Of a stretch of 64,000 nucleotides of DNA, positions 33,023-42,022 are shown one piece after another. Made by a program: the position numbers and the translations under genes. Source of the stretch: an uncultured Ruminococcus sp. (GTDB taxonomy: Bacteria > Bacillota > Clostridia > Oscillospirales > Acutalibacteraceae). The DNA lies in assembly GCA_902765855.1 (NCBI GenBank), contig CACXBF010000003.1, positions 1 to 64,000 on the forward strand. Direction: 5' to 3'. How positions within the stretch are numbered: position 1 is the stretch's first letter; the number at the start of each line of letters is the position of its first letter. Below the pieces are notes generated by a model. That model saw only the letters and a list, made by a program, of their open reading frames with translations. It was not told the DNA's origin and did not search any database.

Positions 33023-35653
33023 ATGGAATGGACAGGACTTAATGAATTAAGAGAAAAATATTTGTCTTTCTTTGAATCAAAGGGACATCTTCGCTTGCCG
33101 AGCTTCCCATTGGTTCCTAAGGACGATAAGAGCCTTTTGCTGATTAACTCAGGTATGGCTCCTATGAAAAAGTATTTTACAGGCGAGGTTACTCCGCCAA
33201 GAAAGCGTGTAACTACTTGCCAAAAATGTATTCGTACGCCTGATATTGAGCGTGTCGGCATTACTGCAAGACACGGCACATATTTTGAAATGCTTGGTAA
33301 CTTTTCATTCGGAGATTATTTCAAGCACGAGGCAACAGCTTGGAGCTGGGAATTCTGCACAAAGGTTCTTAAATTGCCGGAAGATAAAATCTGGGTTTCT
33401 ATCTATGAAAAAGATGATGAGGCTTTCGATATTTGGACAAAGGAAGTCGGCGTATCTCCTAAGAGAATAGTTCGTCTTGGTAAAGAGGATAACTTCTGGG
33501 AGCATGGTTCAGGTCCTTGCGGCCCTTGTTCAGAGCTTTATTTCGATAGAGGCGAAAAGTACGGTTGTGGAAAGCCTACCTGTGGAGTTGGTTGTGACTG
33601 TGACAGATATGTTGAATTCTGGAACAATGTTTTCACACAGTTCAACAATGACGGCAACGGCAACTATACACCACTTGAGCATCCAAACATTGATACAGGT
33701 ATGGGACTTGAAAGACTTGCTTGCATTATGCAAGGAGTTGATAACTTGTTCCTTGTTGATACAGTTCAGAATATTATGAAACACGTTTCCGAAATTTCGG
33801 GCGTAAAATATGGCGAAAGCGAAAAGACAGATGTTTCACTTCGTGTTGTAACTGACCATATCAGAAGTGTTACATTTATGATTGGTGACGGTGTTATGCC
33901 TTCAAATGAGGGCAGAGGCTATGTTCTCAGAAGACTTCTCAGAAGAGCAGCAAGACACGGAAGAATCCTTGGCGTAACAGAACCTTTCCTCTATAAGATT
34001 GTTGATACTGTTATCAAGGAAAATCCTGCATATCCTGAGCTTGAGGAGAAGCGTGAGATTATCACTAAGGTTGTTAAGATGGAGGAAGAAAATTTCTCTA
34101 AGACTCTTTCTCTTGGCTTTGAACTTCTAAATAAGGTCATTGATGATTCAGACTTCCAGACAATTTCAGGCGATGACGCATTTAAACTTAACGATACCTT
34201 TGGTTTGCCACTCGATTTGATTAAGGAAATTGCAAAAGAGCGTAATTTCAAGGTTGATGAGGAAGGCTTCCATCAACTTCTTGCAGAGCAGAAAAAGCGT
34301 GCAAAGGAAGCAAGAAGCAAGGCTGATTCAGAGGCTTGGCTCAGTGATAATGCAGACCTCAGTGATGTTGCAAAGACAGAGTTCCTCGGTTATACTCAGC
34401 TTTCTAATGACGCTAAGGTTCTTGCAATCATCAAGAATGGCGAAAGAGTAAAATTTTCCGGCGCAGATGATAAGGTTGTAATAGTTCTTGATAAGACTTC
34501 TTTCTATGCAGAAAGCGGCGGTCAGACAGGTGATATCGGTGTTCTTAAAACTTCTAATGGTGAAATCGAAGTTGAAGATACAGCTAAAAACAACAACGGA
34601 ATATTCATGCACCATTGCGTAGTTAAGAGCGGTGTTATTTCTGAAGGCGATACAGTTACTGCTGAGGTCGATAAGGAAACAAGAAATTCCACTATGAGAA
34701 ATCACACTGCTGCTCATATTCTCCAAGCAAGCCTCAGAAAACTTCTCGGCAACCATGTTGAACAAGCTGGTCAGCTTGTTTCTGCTGATAGAATGCGTTT
34801 CGACTTTACTCATTTCTCAGCTCTTACTGACGAAGAACTTCATCAGATTGAAAATATGGTAAATGATGTAATCTTTGACGCTATTGATGTCGATTGCAGA
34901 GAAATGCCTATTGAAGAGGCTAAGAAGCTCGGTGCTATGGCATTGTTCGGTGAGAAATACGGCGATGTAGTTCGTGTTGTTTCTATCGGAGATTATTCAA
35001 GAGAATTTTGCGGCGGTACTCATGTTGATAATACTTCAAAAATCGGTATGTTTAAGATTATAAGCGAAAGCTCTGTTGCAGCTGGTGTAAGAAGAATAGA
35101 AGCTGTTACAGGTCGTGGTGTTCTCAATGCACTTAATCATATCTCAGATATGGTTAAGCAAGGTGCTGCTATCCTCAAGGTTAATAACATCAATGACTTT
35201 GTTGATGTTTGTGAGCATATCGCAAATGATATTAAGGAGAAAGAACATTCTATTAGTAAGCTCAATAACTCTATTGCAGCATTTAAGCTTGATTCACTCT
35301 TTGCAAATTCTGAACTCAAGAAAGATGTAAGAATTATTTCAGCAGCATTTACATCTACAAATTCAGAAATGCTCAAGAATATGTGTGACAGAGTTCTTAG
35401 TTCAGCAGATAAGTGCGTTGCAGTTCTATTCGGTATTGACGGCGAAAAGGCAACTATCGCTGTTGCTTGCGGTAAGGAAGCTGTTAAGAAGGGTGCTCAC
35501 GCTGGAAAGATAGTCAAAGAAGTCGCTGCTATTGTAGGTGGAAAAGGCGGCGGTAAGCCGGAAAGAGCTATGGCTGGCGTAAAAGATTTGACTAAGATTG
35601 ATGAAGCACTTATGCAGGTTGAAAATATAGTTTTGCCAATGATAAAGGAATAG
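33023..35653 (+). CDS. alaS: Alanyl-tRNA synthetase
   Basis: Charges tRNA-Ala with alanine and edits mischarged Ser/Gly. 876 residues from ATG 33023; the GTG at 33014 overlaps the AAGGTG ribosome site and is less likely. The N-terminal class II catalytic domain is clear (LREKYLSFFESKGH, INSGMAPMKKYF, the MIGDGVMPSNEGRGYVLRRL helix). The editing domain has HTAAHILQ and the zinc motif CGGTHVDNT. The C-terminal C-Ala domain ends with GGKGGGKPERAMAG. The length is normal. A Cys-rich insert (CGKPTCGVGCDCDRY) occurs in the catalytic domain, as in many bacterial AlaRS. Confidence 0.98.
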   Translation: MEWTGLNELREKYLSFFESKGHLRLPSFPLVPKDDKSLLLINSGMAPMKKYFTGEVTPPRKRVTTCQKCIRTPDIERVGITARHGTYFEMLGNFSFGDYFKHEATAWSWEFCTKVLKLPEDKIWVSIYEKDDEAFDIWTKEVGVSPKRIVRLGKEDNFWEHGSGPCGPCSELYFDRGEKYGCGKPTCGVGCDCDRYVEFWNNVFTQFNNDGNGNYTPLEHPNIDTGMGLERLACIMQGVDNLFLVDTVQNIMKHVSEISGVKYGESEKTDVSLRVVTDHIRSVTFMIGDGVMPSNEGRGYVLRRLLRRAARHGRILGVTEPFLYKIVDTVIKENPAYPELEEKREIITKVVKMEEENFSKTLSLGFELLNKVIDDSDFQTISGDDAFKLNDTFGLPLDLIKEIAKERNFKVDEEGFHQLLAEQKKRAKEARSKADSEAWLSDNADLSDVAKTEFLGYTQLSNDAKVLAIIKNGERVKFSGADDKVVIVLDKTSFYAESGGQTGDIGVLKTSNGEIEVEDTAKNNNGIFMHHCVVKSGVISEGDTVTAEVDKETRNSTMRNHTAAHILQASLRKLLGNHVEQAGQLVSADRMRFDFTHFSALTDEELHQIENMVNDVIFDAIDVDCREMPIEEAKKLGAMALFGEKYGDVVRVVSIGDYSREFCGGTHVDNTSKIGMFKIISESSVAAGVRRIEAVTGRGVLNALNHISDMVKQGAAILKVNNINDFVDVCEHIANDIKEKEHSISKLNNSIAAFKLDSLFANSELKKDVRIISAAFTSTNSEMLKNMCDRVLSSADKCVAVLFGIDGEKATIAVACGKEAVKKGAHAGKIVKEVAAIVGGKGGGKPERAMAGVKDLTKIDEALMQVENIVLPMIKE

Positions 35654-35659
35654 AATTCT

Positions 35660-35987
35660 ATAATTAGCTAAATTACTTCTCTAAGAAAATTAAAATTTAG
35701 GTCAAGCCTTTTTAAAGGCTTGCATGGTCGAGGGACGGAGTCCCTCGTAGGTTTTAAGGGCGAAGCCCTTAACCATTCTTTGCTCTTGAGCGACGGACTT
35801 TGTCCGTCGCTTTATTTTTTGTCGATAGTTCATTGGAAATTTTTTTATCTGCGTTAATAAAATTTCCTTGCATATGTCGAGGTTTTGCTTGCAAAACCGA
35901 TTCTGCGTCTTGTCCGGTGTGGTCACGCATTGCGTCTTTGGAACGGCGGCTTGCCGCCGATTTGTTGGAAAGTTTGTAGCTTAGCAT
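35660..35987. repeat. Modular palindromic element, copy 6
   Basis: Starts TTAGCTAAATTACTTCTC and ends TTGGAAAGTTTGTAGCTTAGC, again an imperfect terminal inverted repeat. It contains GTCAAGCC/GGCTTGC, CGAGGGAC/GTCCCTCG (35730-35748), AAGGGC/GCCCTT, a terminator hairpin (35790-35820), and a second half with different modules: GGTTTTGC/GCAAAACC (35881-35899), TGCGTCTTG and GGCGGC/GCCGCC. The GGTTTTGC module recurs near 61.83 kb in reverse complement. Confidence 0.8.
35790..35820 (+). terminator. Terminator of alaS, within repeat element 6
   Basis: GCGACGGAC-TTT-GTCCGTCGC followed by TTTATTTTTT. The stem differs from the copies at 16935 and 40472 by compensating base changes on both arms, so pairing is conserved while sequence drifts. 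Confidence 0.85.
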
Positions 35988-36045
35988 TTTCCTTAGTTAT
36001 TTTATTCGTAGTCGGAAAAGCTATTCTTAAAGGGAGGTGAAGTAA

Positions 36046-37278
36046 TTGAAAAAATTTTTTAAAATGCTTTCATATATATGTTCAATTATTTCAATGATGA
36101 TTTTTTATATTGTAGGCTATGAATCAGTATCGGCACAATCTTCATTTACTGTTTCGGAAAATAAAAGTCAGATAAGTTTACCTTATCCGCTTTGTGTTTC
36201 GGCCGATGCAGATAGCTTTATTTCGGCAAGTACAAAAAGTGGTTCCACAAAAGTGGGAAGTGGAGAACTTAAGCTATTTAACAGTATTCCCATAAAAAAG
36301 ATTGATATTAAAATAAGTGACGAAAAAACTGTTGTTCCTTGCGGAACACCTTTCGGAGTAAAACTCTATACTCGTGGAGTTATAGTTATAAATATGGAAG
36401 ATATTATCGTAGACGGTAAGTATCTTAATCCGGCAAAGGACGCCGGATTACAAGTGGGTGATATTATTTTATCCGCCGATGGAACAGAAACTGACACTAA
36501 TGAACAACTTTCTGAGATAGTTTCAAAGTCAAAGGGGAAATCTATAAAGTTGAAAGTTCGCAGGGATAATGTTATTTTTACAACTAAACTTTTGCCTGCT
36601 TTATGTGGAACGGCTCAATATAAAATAGGGGTATGGGTGCGTGACAGCTCCGCCGGTATCGGTACTATGACCTTTTATGATAACGATACAGGGTGTTTTG
36701 CGGGGCTTGGACATGGAATATGCGATAGCGAAGCAGGAACTATTTTGCCTTTATTAAGCGGTGATATTGTTACAGCGGAAATTAACGGTCTTACAAAAAG
36801 TACCACTGGTTCGGCAGGTTCTTTAAGAGGATATTTTGCCGATGATAATGCTATCGGAACAATTCTTACAAATTCAGAGAGGGGCGTTTTTGGTAAGGCA
36901 GAAAAAGCACCGATTGATAATTCAGAAATTCCTATTGCTTGGAAGCAAAATGTTCATACAGGCGAGGCAAAGGTGCTTTCTACAATAGATGGCAGTGAAC
37001 CGAAGTATTACAATATTTGGATTGAGAATGTCAGCAGAAATGATAGTCAGGAAACGAAAAATATGGTAATTCATGTTACAGATGAGGAACTTCTTGATAC
37101 TGCAGGAGGAATTGTTCAGGGTATGAGCGGAAGTCCGATTATTCAAGATGGTAAGCTGATAGGAGCTGTTACCCATGTTTTTGTCAATGACCCGACAAGA
37201 GGCTATGCGATTTTTGCGGAGAATATGTATGAAAGTGTCAACGAAATTGCACAAAACGATATAGAAAATATTGCCTAA
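36046..37278 (+). CDS. spoIVB: SpoIVB peptidase
   Basis: The forespore-secreted serine protease (family S55) that starts pro-sigma-K processing by cutting SpoIVFA. It has 410 residues and a TTG start chosen for the strong GGGAGGTG upstream. An N-terminal membrane/signal segment (YICSIISMMIFYIVGY), a PDZ domain around residues 110-190 (AGLQVGDIILSADG) and the S55 domain with the GLGHGICD histidine and the catalytic serine motif QGMSGSPII near residue 361 are present. spo0A follows, the conserved clostridial order spoIVB-spo0A. A palindromic element precedes it. Confidence 0.95.
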   Translation: MKKFFKMLSYICSIISMMIFYIVGYESVSAQSSFTVSENKSQISLPYPLCVSADADSFISASTKSGSTKVGSGELKLFNSIPIKKIDIKISDEKTVVPCGTPFGVKLYTRGVIVINMEDIIVDGKYLNPAKDAGLQVGDIILSADGTETDTNEQLSEIVSKSKGKSIKLKVRRDNVIFTTKLLPALCGTAQYKIGVWVRDSSAGIGTMTFYDNDTGCFAGLGHGICDSEAGTILPLLSGDIVTAEINGLTKSTTGSAGSLRGYFADDNAIGTILTNSERGVFGKAEKAPIDNSEIPIAWKQNVHTGEAKVLSTIDGSEPKYYNIWIENVSRNDSQETKNMVIHVTDEELLDTAGGIVQGMSGSPIIQDGKLIGAVTHVFVNDPTRGYAIFAENMYESVNEIAQNDIENIA

Positions 37279-37395
37279 TTTTATGCAAGCAACCATATTT
37301 CCATTTTTTTCCAATTTTTTGACGATAAACTATTGCTATTTTTTCCAGTTTATGGTAATATTCAATCATCAAATAAATCAATCGGGGGAATGGTC

Positions 37396-38184
37396 ATGGA
37401 AAATACAATTAAAATGCTTATTGCGGAGGATTCCGCAGAATTTGCTGATGTAGGAACAACAGTTTATGCAGAATTTGGTGTATCACCAAGTTTTTGCGAA
37501 AAAGACGGAACAGCTCTTCTTGAAGAAATTCATAAACAATCACCTGATGTTGTCGTTATGGATATGTTTATGAAAAATATTGACGCTGTCGGAGTTATGA
37601 AGAATGCAAGAAGAAATTCAAAGGGTAAGGAGATTATTTATATCACACTCTCAAATTTCGATAGTTCAATGCTTGAAAGAGAGGCACTCGGAGCAGGAGC
37701 AGCTTATTATGTAATCAAGCCTTTCAAAACAGCAGATTTGCTTGAGAGAATAAGTGACTTTATTCGAGGAAATTCTTCAAGGACAAGCGGTGCTATAAAA
37801 AGCTCCGATAGCGAATTGCAGATTCAGGTTACAGAGATTCTACACCAGATAGGAGTTCCTGCACATATTAAGGGTTATCAGTATCTTAGAGATTCGATTA
37901 TTATGTCGATAGAACACCCTGAGATAATAAACGCAGTAACAAAGCAGCTTTACCCAAGTGTTGCAAAGAAATATGAAACTACTTCATCAAGAGTAGAAAG
38001 AGCAATACGACACGCAATAGAGGTTGCATGGGATAGAGGCGATGTAGATGTATTAAATTCTTACTTCGGATATACAATTCACAACGGCAGAGGAAAGCCA
38101 ACAAACAGCGAATTTGTGGCAATGATTTCTGACAGATTGAGATTGCATATGAAGCAAGTGCCAAATCGTGGCGATGTGGCTTGA
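37396..38184 (+). CDS. spo0A: Sporulation master regulator Spo0A
   Basis: A 262-residue response regulator that starts sporulation. The receiver domain has the acidic pair in LIAEDS, the phosphoryl-acceptor D56 (VVVMDMFM), and the lysine in YVIKPFK. The C-terminal Spo0A DNA-binding domain is unmistakable (TEILHQIGVPAHIKGYQYL, SRVERAIRHAIEVAWDRG, KPTNSEFVAMI). ATG 37396 is chosen for its spacing to GGGGGAA; earlier in-frame starts at 37333 and 37390 are less well placed. TTTTTTGACGATAAA at about 37314 loosely resembles an 0A box, which would allow autoregulation, but this is weak. Confidence 0.97.
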   Translation: MENTIKMLIAEDSAEFADVGTTVYAEFGVSPSFCEKDGTALLEEIHKQSPDVVVMDMFMKNIDAVGVMKNARRNSKGKEIIYITLSNFDSSMLEREALGAGAAYYVIKPFKTADLLERISDFIRGNSSRTSGAIKSSDSELQIQVTEILHQIGVPAHIKGYQYLRDSIIMSIEHPEIINAVTKQLYPSVAKKYETTSSRVERAIRHAIEVAWDRGDVDVLNSYFGYTIHNGRGKPTNSEFVAMISDRLRLHMKQVPNRGDVA

Positions 38185-38333
38185 TTTTCTGATATTCGTA
38201 TAAAATTAATCAATGCTGATAAGATTTTGGTATATAATAAAGCTCATTGATGTTTTAAACTATTTAAAAATTCACACAATATAATTTGCTTACAAGATTT
38301 TCATATACAGTTCGACATTATAAATCCTCTCAG

Positions 38334-38367
38334 AATAAGCGCAGTTCGTTTTTGAACTGCGCTTATT
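38334..38367. terminator. Intrinsic terminator after spo0A
   Basis: A perfect 14-bp stem AATAAGCGCAGTTC and its complement with a 6-base loop. It lies 150 bases past spo0A; the gap 38185-38506 otherwise holds only this and the hairpin before htpG. Confidence 0.75.
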
Positions 38368-38419
38368 TGTCGCTTTCCGCAATATTTGACAAAATGAATG
38401 ATTGGTATTATTATATAAA

Positions 38420-38460
38420 CAACAGGCAGCACCATAATTCTATATGGTATTGCCTGTTTA
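38420..38460 (+). promoter_or_regulatory. Bulged hairpin upstream of htpG
   Basis: AACAGGCA/TGCCTGTT with an inner ACCATA/TATGGT stem and two small bulges, 47 bases before the htpG ATG. It does not match the CIRCE heat-shock operator. It could be a leader attenuator, an operator, or a terminator for upstream transcription. Confidence 0.5.
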
Positions 38461-38506
38461 AATCTACATAAAAAATCCGGCAATTACGCCATAGGAGGTT
38501 TTTATA

Positions 38507-40345
38507 ATGCAAAAAGAAGGACAAATTAAGGTAAGCTCGGAAAATATTTTTCCGATAATTAAGAAATGGCTCTATTCTGACAAGGATATTTTCCTCAGAG
38601 AAATTGTTGCAAACGCTTGCGATGCTATTAAAAAATATCAAAGTCTTTGTAGTATTGGTGAGGCTGAAAATGACGGTATTAAGCCAAGGATTGAAGTTAT
38701 CGCTGATAAGAACGCAAAAACCCTTACTGTTACAGATAACGGTATTGGTATGACTGCTGATGAGGTTGAAAAATATATTACTCAAATTGCTTTTTCCGGT
38801 GCGGAAGAATTTATAGAGAAATATAAAGATAAATCCGATGACAACGCAGGTATTATCGGTCACTTTGGACTTGGTTTCTACTCATCTTATATGGTTTCTG
38901 AAAGCGTTGAAATTGAAACACTTTCGTATCAGCCAAATTCACAGCCTGTACACTGGGTAAGTGATGGAAGTACAACTTATGAAATTACAGATGGTACTCG
39001 CACACAGCACGGTACATCTATCATTATGCACATAACTGAGGACGAGGAAGAATTTCTTGACAAGGATAAGCTTCGTGATTTACTCCTTAAATACTGCCAT
39101 TTTATGCCTTATGAGATTTATCTCAATCCTGCTGAAGAAGAGGCTGTTGTAACAAAAGACGCAGACGGAAACGAGATTAAGCACGACGCAAAGCCTGTTA
39201 ATAATACAACTCCACTTTGGCTTAAAGCTCCAAGAGATTGCACAGATGAAGAATATAAGGAATTTTATGTAGAGGCTTTCCACGACTTTAATGAGCCACT
39301 TTTCTGGATTCACCTCAATGTTGACTATCCTTTCAACTTAAAGGGTATTCTTTATTTCCCTAAGCAGACAGATAAGCTTCAGGTTATGCCTGGTGAAATT
39401 AAGCTTTATTCAAATCAGGTTTATATCGCAGATAACATCAAAGAGGTTGTCCCTGAGTTCCTTATGCTCTTAAAGGGTGTAATTGATTGTCCTGATATTC
39501 CGCTTAATGTTTCAAGAAGCTTCTTGCAGAATGATGGCGAAGTCGCTAAGATTTCAAAGCATATCACAAAGAAGGTTGCAGATAAGCTTTCTTCAATGTT
39601 TAAGAACGACAGAGAAACCTATGAAAAATATTGGGACGATATTGCTCCATTTATTAAATTCGGTTGCATTAAGGACGAGAAGTTCTATGACAGAGTTAAG
39701 GATATAATTCTCTTTAAGACTATCTCAGGCGAATATAAAACTTTCGCAGATTGTCCAAAACAGGGCGACAAGATTTTCTATGTCACAGATGAAAGTGTTC
39801 AGGCACAGTATATTGATATGTTTAAGGCTAATGGACTTGACGCGGTTCTTCTTACACATACTATTGATACACATTTCATAAGCTTCCTTGAATATAAGGA
39901 AACCGGCACAAAACTTGTAAGAATAGATTCAGAGCTTGGCGATGCACTTAAATCTGATGAGGTTACTGATGATGCAAGTAACGAAAAGCTAAAGGAAATC
40001 TTTAAGACTGCACTCGGCGACGATAAGCTTGAAATTCAGACAGAAAGTCTTAAAGCTAAGGGAACTCCCGCAATTCTTCTTCAAAATGAGTATATGAGAA
40101 GAATGAATGATATGAATACGCTTTATGGCGGAATTTTCGGGGGTTCACCTGAGGCTAAGGAAACACTTGTTATTAATACAACAAATGATATTATCAAGAC
40201 ACTTCCGACATTAAGCGAAGAAAATCGCAAGCTTGTTTGTAAGCATATTCTTGACCTTGCTACTATCAGCCAGAGAAAGCTCACTGCTGATGAACTCAAG
40301 GACTTTGTAGCAAGAAGTGTTGAAATTCTTGGCATAATTAAATAA
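38507..40345 (+). CDS. htpG: Molecular chaperone HtpG (Hsp90)
   Basis: A 612-residue bacterial Hsp90. The GHKL ATP site is complete: IFLREIVANACDAIKK, the DNGIGM motif near residue 84, and GHFGLGFYSSYMV. The middle domain includes NVSRSFLQND, and the short C-terminal dimerisation domain ends the protein. AGGAGG precedes the ATG. It carries no signal peptide and acts in the cytoplasm in protein folding under stress. A hairpin lies in the leader and a palindromic element with terminator directly follows the stop. Confidence 0.97.
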   Translation: MQKEGQIKVSSENIFPIIKKWLYSDKDIFLREIVANACDAIKKYQSLCSIGEAENDGIKPRIEVIADKNAKTLTVTDNGIGMTADEVEKYITQIAFSGAEEFIEKYKDKSDDNAGIIGHFGLGFYSSYMVSESVEIETLSYQPNSQPVHWVSDGSTTYEITDGTRTQHGTSIIMHITEDEEEFLDKDKLRDLLLKYCHFMPYEIYLNPAEEEAVVTKDADGNEIKHDAKPVNNTTPLWLKAPRDCTDEEYKEFYVEAFHDFNEPLFWIHLNVDYPFNLKGILYFPKQTDKLQVMPGEIKLYSNQVYIADNIKEVVPEFLMLLKGVIDCPDIPLNVSRSFLQNDGEVAKISKHITKKVADKLSSMFKNDRETYEKYWDDIAPFIKFGCIKDEKFYDRVKDIILFKTISGEYKTFADCPKQGDKIFYVTDESVQAQYIDMFKANGLDAVLLTHTIDTHFISFLEYKETGTKLVRIDSELGDALKSDEVTDDASNEKLKEIFKTALGDDKLEIQTESLKAKGTPAILLQNEYMRRMNDMNTLYGGIFGGSPEAKETLVINTTNDIIKTLPTLSEENRKLVCKHILDLATISQRKLTADELKDFVARSVEILGIIK

Positions 40346-40471
40346 TTAGCTAACAAACTTCCCTTAGACACTTAAAGGTTTCGCTCGAGCCTTTTCAAAG
40401 GCTCGCAGGGTTGAGGGACGGAGTCCCTCATGGGTTTTAAGGGCAACGCCCTTAACATTCTTTGCTCTTTT

Positions 40472-40499
40472 AGCGGCGGATTTTATCCGCCGCTTTTTC
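40472..40499 (+). terminator. Terminator of htpG, within repeat element 7
   Basis: AGCGGCGGA/TCCGCCGCT stem followed by TTTTTCTTTT, identical in stem to the one at 16935. Confidence 0.87.
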
Positions 40500-40521
40500 T
40501 TTTGTTAGTAACATTAATAAA

Positions 40522-40548
40522 AAAGTGTCGGAAAAAGTCCGACACTTT
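40522..40548. terminator. Second hairpin in repeat element 7
   Basis: A perfect 10-bp stem AAAGTGTCGG/CCGACACTTT with a 7-base loop. It could terminate transcription on either strand. Confidence 0.65.
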
Positions 40549-40735
40549 AATAGATATTAAGAGCTTCGCCCTTAAAATCCACCAAAGGCTCTGCCGTAGG
40601 TGACTACCTTTGTAAACCGCAAGCTTTTGAAAAAGCTTGACCTAAACTTTAAGTGTTTAAAATAAGTGCGTTAGATAATTGTAAATAAATGAATATATTT
40701 AAAAGTTTAGGCTCATAATAATCTTGGTGATTATT

Positions 40736-41122
40736 ATGAAAGAGCTTATAAAAGATGCAGAAGTTTTTGCGATCGGTGGTTTATCCTATGGTGCGATAGA
40801 AATTATGTGGCGACAGTATACACATTGGACAATGGTTATTACAGGAGGAGTATGTTTTTATACTTTATATAAATTGAGCAAAGGCAAAGAAAAAATGCCC
40901 CTCTGGAAAAAGTGCTTACTTGGAAGTGCTGTTATAACAACTGCAGAATTTCTCACAGGAATAATTGTAAATATGATATTCGATATGAAGGTATGGGATT
41001 ATTCCGGATTGCCATTCAATCTTTTCGGTCAGATTTGTTTGCTTTATAGTGTTCTTTGGGCATTGCTTGCTATACCGATTGATGTTGTATGCAAAGCATT
41101 AAGAAAGCATTTAGAGGCATAA
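40736..41122 (+). CDS. Putative membrane protein, CmpB-like (ABC transporter type IV family)
   Basis: A 128-residue integral membrane protein with four hydrophobic stretches. The pattern GLSYGAIEIMWRQYTHWTM, TAEFLTGIIVNMIFDMKVWDYSGLPFNLFGQICL is characteristic of the small 'putative ABC transporter permease' (CmpB) proteins of clostridia, which are not proven transporters. ATG 40736 is preferred to an upstream in-frame ATG at 40724; only a weak GGTGAT ribosome site is present. It stands alone between the repeat element and a terminator shared with the convergent lipoprotein gene. Confidence 0.8.
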   Translation: MKELIKDAEVFAIGGLSYGAIEIMWRQYTHWTMVITGGVCFYTLYKLSKGKEKMPLWKKCLLGSAVITTAEFLTGIIVNMIFDMKVWDYSGLPFNLFGQICLLYSVLWALLAIPIDVVCKALRKHLEA

Positions 41123-41159
41123 GAATTATATCTAAAAAATACTATATCTTTTAAAAATA

Positions 41160-41198
41160 AAAATGGCAGAACTTCAAATTGAAATTCTGTCATTTTTT
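41160..41198. terminator. Bidirectional terminator
   Basis: An imperfect stem AAATGGCAGAACTTCAA with GAAATTCTGTCATTT, flanked by A/T runs, between convergent genes. Confidence 0.75.
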
Positions 41199-41203
41199 CT
41201 TTG

Positions 41204-42022
41204 CTATTGAGCTTCGGAAGAAGTATCTTTATCAAAAAGTGCAACAGCTTTATTTCCCCGAGATGCAAGAACTTTTTCAAATTGTGTCTTGCTATATTCT
41301 ACATCACCAAGAATAGGGTCTGCTATTTTTACTGTTTTTTCGGTATATCCCATAAGCACACTGCAATGGTCATTCTGACTCCATTCTAAGTGTTTGCCGC
41401 TTTCTGTGTACCAATCTTCAGTTTCCCACCTGTCTGCCATTTCTATTGTTGTCCAAACAACAATAGGTTTATCTTGAGAAACATATTTATATAATTCTGA
41501 AAAATCACAGCCACTTAAATCTTTAGCCACATATTTGGCATTTTTATCTGATAGGAATTTGTTTGCTGCGGTTACTATTGCACCTGTTCCACAAACATAG
41601 CCATATACGCTCGTTGGGTCGCCTAAAAAATAATTATCTGAATCAGGTCCCATAAGCTTATTATTTTCATAGTAGGTAGAATATTCGGTCGTTGGAAGAT
41701 ATTCTGTTGCAAGCTCAACCTTATCAGGATTAAGACCGTAATAGTTCAGCACCATAGTAAGCGCTGTAATTTCACAACCCGTTGGAAGCTCAGGAAGCTG
41801 ATCGATAACTTCAAAATCCTTTATAGTATGAGAAACCGGAATTGAATTTTTGTCATTTTTTGATACTTCTGTAGTGGCTTGAGGTTTACTCGCCGGAGAT
41901 TTAGAAGCGATAGTTTGTTTAGGTTTTTCAGATGAAGTTGTTTGTTGATTTGATGTTTGTTTTGCGGAACAGCCTGAAAGAATAGTGGTTGATAATAAGA
42001 TAAGAATAATTAATTTTTTCAT
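41204..42022 (-). CDS. C39-like cysteine peptidase lipoprotein
   Basis: A 272-residue secreted lipoprotein: the signal peptide ends in a lipobox (STTILSGC, Cys19), then a Ser/Thr/Lys-rich linker to about residue 65, then a C39-like papain-fold domain (YvpB type). The catalytic Cys is in LPTGCEITALTMVLNYYG and the His is in NDHCSVLMGYTEK, with ADPILGDVEYS after it. Such proteins may cleave cell-wall-linked peptides or act as bacteriolytic or adhesion factors; the substrate is unknown. AAGGAATC precedes the ATG. The long upstream gap is shared with pflB. Confidence 0.87.
   Translation of the reverse strand: MKKLIILILLSTTILSGCSAKQTSNQQTTSSEKPKQTIASKSPASKPQATTEVSKNDKNSIPVSHTIKDFEVIDQLPELPTGCEITALTMVLNYYGLNPDKVELATEYLPTTEYSTYYENNKLMGPDSDNYFLGDPTSVYGYVCGTGAIVTAANKFLSDKNAKYVAKDLSGCDFSELYKYVSQDKPIVVWTTIEMADRWETEDWYTESGKHLEWSQNDHCSVLMGYTEKTVKIADPILGDVEYSKTQFEKVLASRGNKAVALFDKDTSSEAQ

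Larger units (their letters stand above)
40346..40680. repeat. Paired modular palindromic element, copy 7 (MITE-like)
   Basis: The left end TTAGCTAACAAACTTCCC and right end AAGTGCGTTAGATAA are imperfect inverted repeats that continue inward with ACACTTAAAG/CTTTAAGTGT. The order is: GCTCGAGCC/GGCTCGC, GAGGGAC/GTCCCTC, AAGGGC/GCCCTT, terminator (40472-40499), GTGTCGG/CCGACAC terminator (40522-40548), then reversed GCTTCGCCCTTAAAA, CCAAAGGCTCTGCC, GCAAGC/GCTTGACC. The first half is very close to the element at 16801. Confidence 0.82.

Noticed and set aside
36046-38184. spoIVB-spo0A adjacency as a novelty
   Set aside because: This gene order is standard in spore-forming Firmicutes.
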